Source: Pelobacter sp. UBA6093 (GTDB lineage Bacteria; Desulfobacterota; Desulfuromonadia; Desulfuromonadales; Syntrophotaleaceae). From it: a stretch of DNA of 64,000 nucleotides. Shown here one piece after another: positions 63,440-64,000 of this stretch (positions within the stretch are counted from its first letter, which is position 1; each line of letters opens with the position of its first letter). The stretch lies in contig DIWZ01000040.1 in assembly GCA_002435955.1 (NCBI GenBank), positions 186,732 to 250,731 of the forward strand. The letters run 5' to 3'. A program made the translations under genes and the position numbers. Under the pieces are notes generated by a model. That model saw only the letters and a list, made by a program, of their open reading frames with translations, had not been told where the DNA came from and did not search any database.

Positions 63440-63524
63440 TCGTTATACAGGGTACGCCATCGATCACTAACCACCCTGCCGCTACTAATCCGCGGCACGG
63501 AAACCATTAGCCCGGGAACTCAGC

Positions 63525-64000
63525 ATGTCCATACAACGTATTCTGGTAGCAGATGATGAAGAAAGTATCCGCTGGGTACTGCGCAAGGCATTAACCAAAC
63601 AAGGCTTCACCGTCGATCTGGCCACAGACGGGGGTGACGCCAAAGCCATGTTCAAGCGTCGCCACTACGATATGGCGATCCTCGATATCAAAATGCCCGA
63701 TGTGTCCGGGCTGGAACTGCTACGCTACTTTCAGGAACAGCGGCCTGAAATGCTCGTCATTATCATCACGGCCGAATCGTCCATGAAAAATGCAGTGGAA
63801 GCCATGAAGCTCGGCGCCTACGATTACCTGACAAAACCATTCGACCTCGATGCCCTGGAGGCGATCATCGTCAAAGCGCAGAAGGCAGCGGTTGCCGCCG
63901 AAGAGGTCCATCGCCTCAAAACCGAATTGAAGGAACAGTATCCTTTGGACCGGGCCATCATTGGCAAAAGCAAGCCGATGCAGGAAATCTACAAAATTCT
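63525..64000 (+). CDS. NtrC-like response regulator (5' part, runs off the window)
   Basis: Open from ATG 63525 to the end of the window (158 codons). Receiver domain: ILVADDEESIRWVLRKAL, phospho-Asp in MAILDIKMPDVSGLEL, conserved Thr/Lys in IITAES and LTKPFD, then the linker IIGKSKPMQEIYK that begins a sigma-54 AAA+ domain. Pairs with the NtrB-like kinase, 85 nt upstream. GGGAA precedes the ATG at 6 nt. The sigma-54 and HTH domains lie beyond the window. Confidence 0.92.
   Translation, partial: MSIQRILVADDEESIRWVLRKALTKQGFTVDLATDGGDAKAMFKRRHYDMAILDIKMPDVSGLELLRYFQEQRPEMLVIIITAESSMKNAVEAMKLGAYDYLTKPFDLDALEAIIVKAQKAAVAAEEVHRLKTELKEQYPLDRAIIGKSKPMQEIYKI

Overview
The window reads as a stretch of ordinary chromosome from a Gram-negative, anaerobic deltaproteobacterium, most likely of the Desulfuromonadales (Geobacter/Pelobacter-Syntrophotalea type). 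This placement is an inference. It rests on the eukaryote-like citrate synthase typical of Geobacteraceae, many two-component, PilZ and HD-GYP genes, a DtxR-FeoA fusion in a feo cluster, outer-membrane and lipoprotein genes, and a dusB-ntrBC cluster. Genes are densely packed and mostly on the minus strand. I see no rRNA, tRNA, phage, complete insertion sequence or CRISPR array.

Layout. 0-5.3 kb: the tail of a TonB-dependent receptor faces a hybrid sensor kinase that is coupled to a membrane-anchored LVIVD-repeat protein. 5.4-10.2 kb: a minus-strand cluster of tlpA-like thioredoxin, ccdA, fur, feoB, a small Cys-rich protein and a DtxR-FeoA fusion. 10.4-15 kb: an AEC-family carrier and pyruvate carboxylase. 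15.1-17.3 kb: a slipin/NfeD pair. 17.4-22.2 kb: a sigma-54 response regulator, a HEAT-repeat protein and an HD-GYP protein. 22.3-26.7 kb: acyl-CoA synthetase, a degenerate receiver-PilZ protein, MgtC, MogA/MoaB and a MOSC protein. 26.9-32.9 kb: an unknown protein, an EF-G paralogue and the cofactor genes coaX, birA and nadC. 33-43.4 kb: envelope functions (OmpA lipoprotein, PhoU-like protein, outer-membrane protein, ZIP transporter, LpxH, YihY, a Cys-cluster protein and an active/inactive M16 peptidase pair). 43.4-48 kb: Lon, polyprenyl diphosphate synthase and a J-domain protein. 48.9-53 kb: a chemoreceptor, an RNase Z-like protein and a second Cys-cluster protein. 53.3-57.4 kb: an ABC-2 exporter, an OFA-family carrier and a Cam-type gamma carbonic anhydrase. 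57.6-64 kb: a GNAT-histidine kinase fusion beside citrate synthase, then dusB-ntrB-ntrC running off the end.

How the genes work together. Pyruvate carboxylase and citrate synthase supply and draw on oxaloacetate and acetyl-CoA. Carbonic anhydrase and the OFA carrier may handle bicarbonate, formate or oxalate. The feo cluster pairs Fe(II) uptake with two metal regulators. The slipin/NfeD pair, Lon, the M16 pair and the J-domain protein are protein quality-control genes.

The signals least explained by standard annotation are: a dispersed palindromic repeat, with two inverted copies flanking lpxH-yihY; the GNAT-kinase fusion next to citrate synthase; a 60-nt direct/inverted repeat between genes; a G10 tract inside an M16 gene; a riboswitch-like leader; and a low-GC 860-bp intergenic region with a gene remnant. 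Start codons were often moved inward from the longest reading frame on the basis of ribosome-binding sites; each case is stated.
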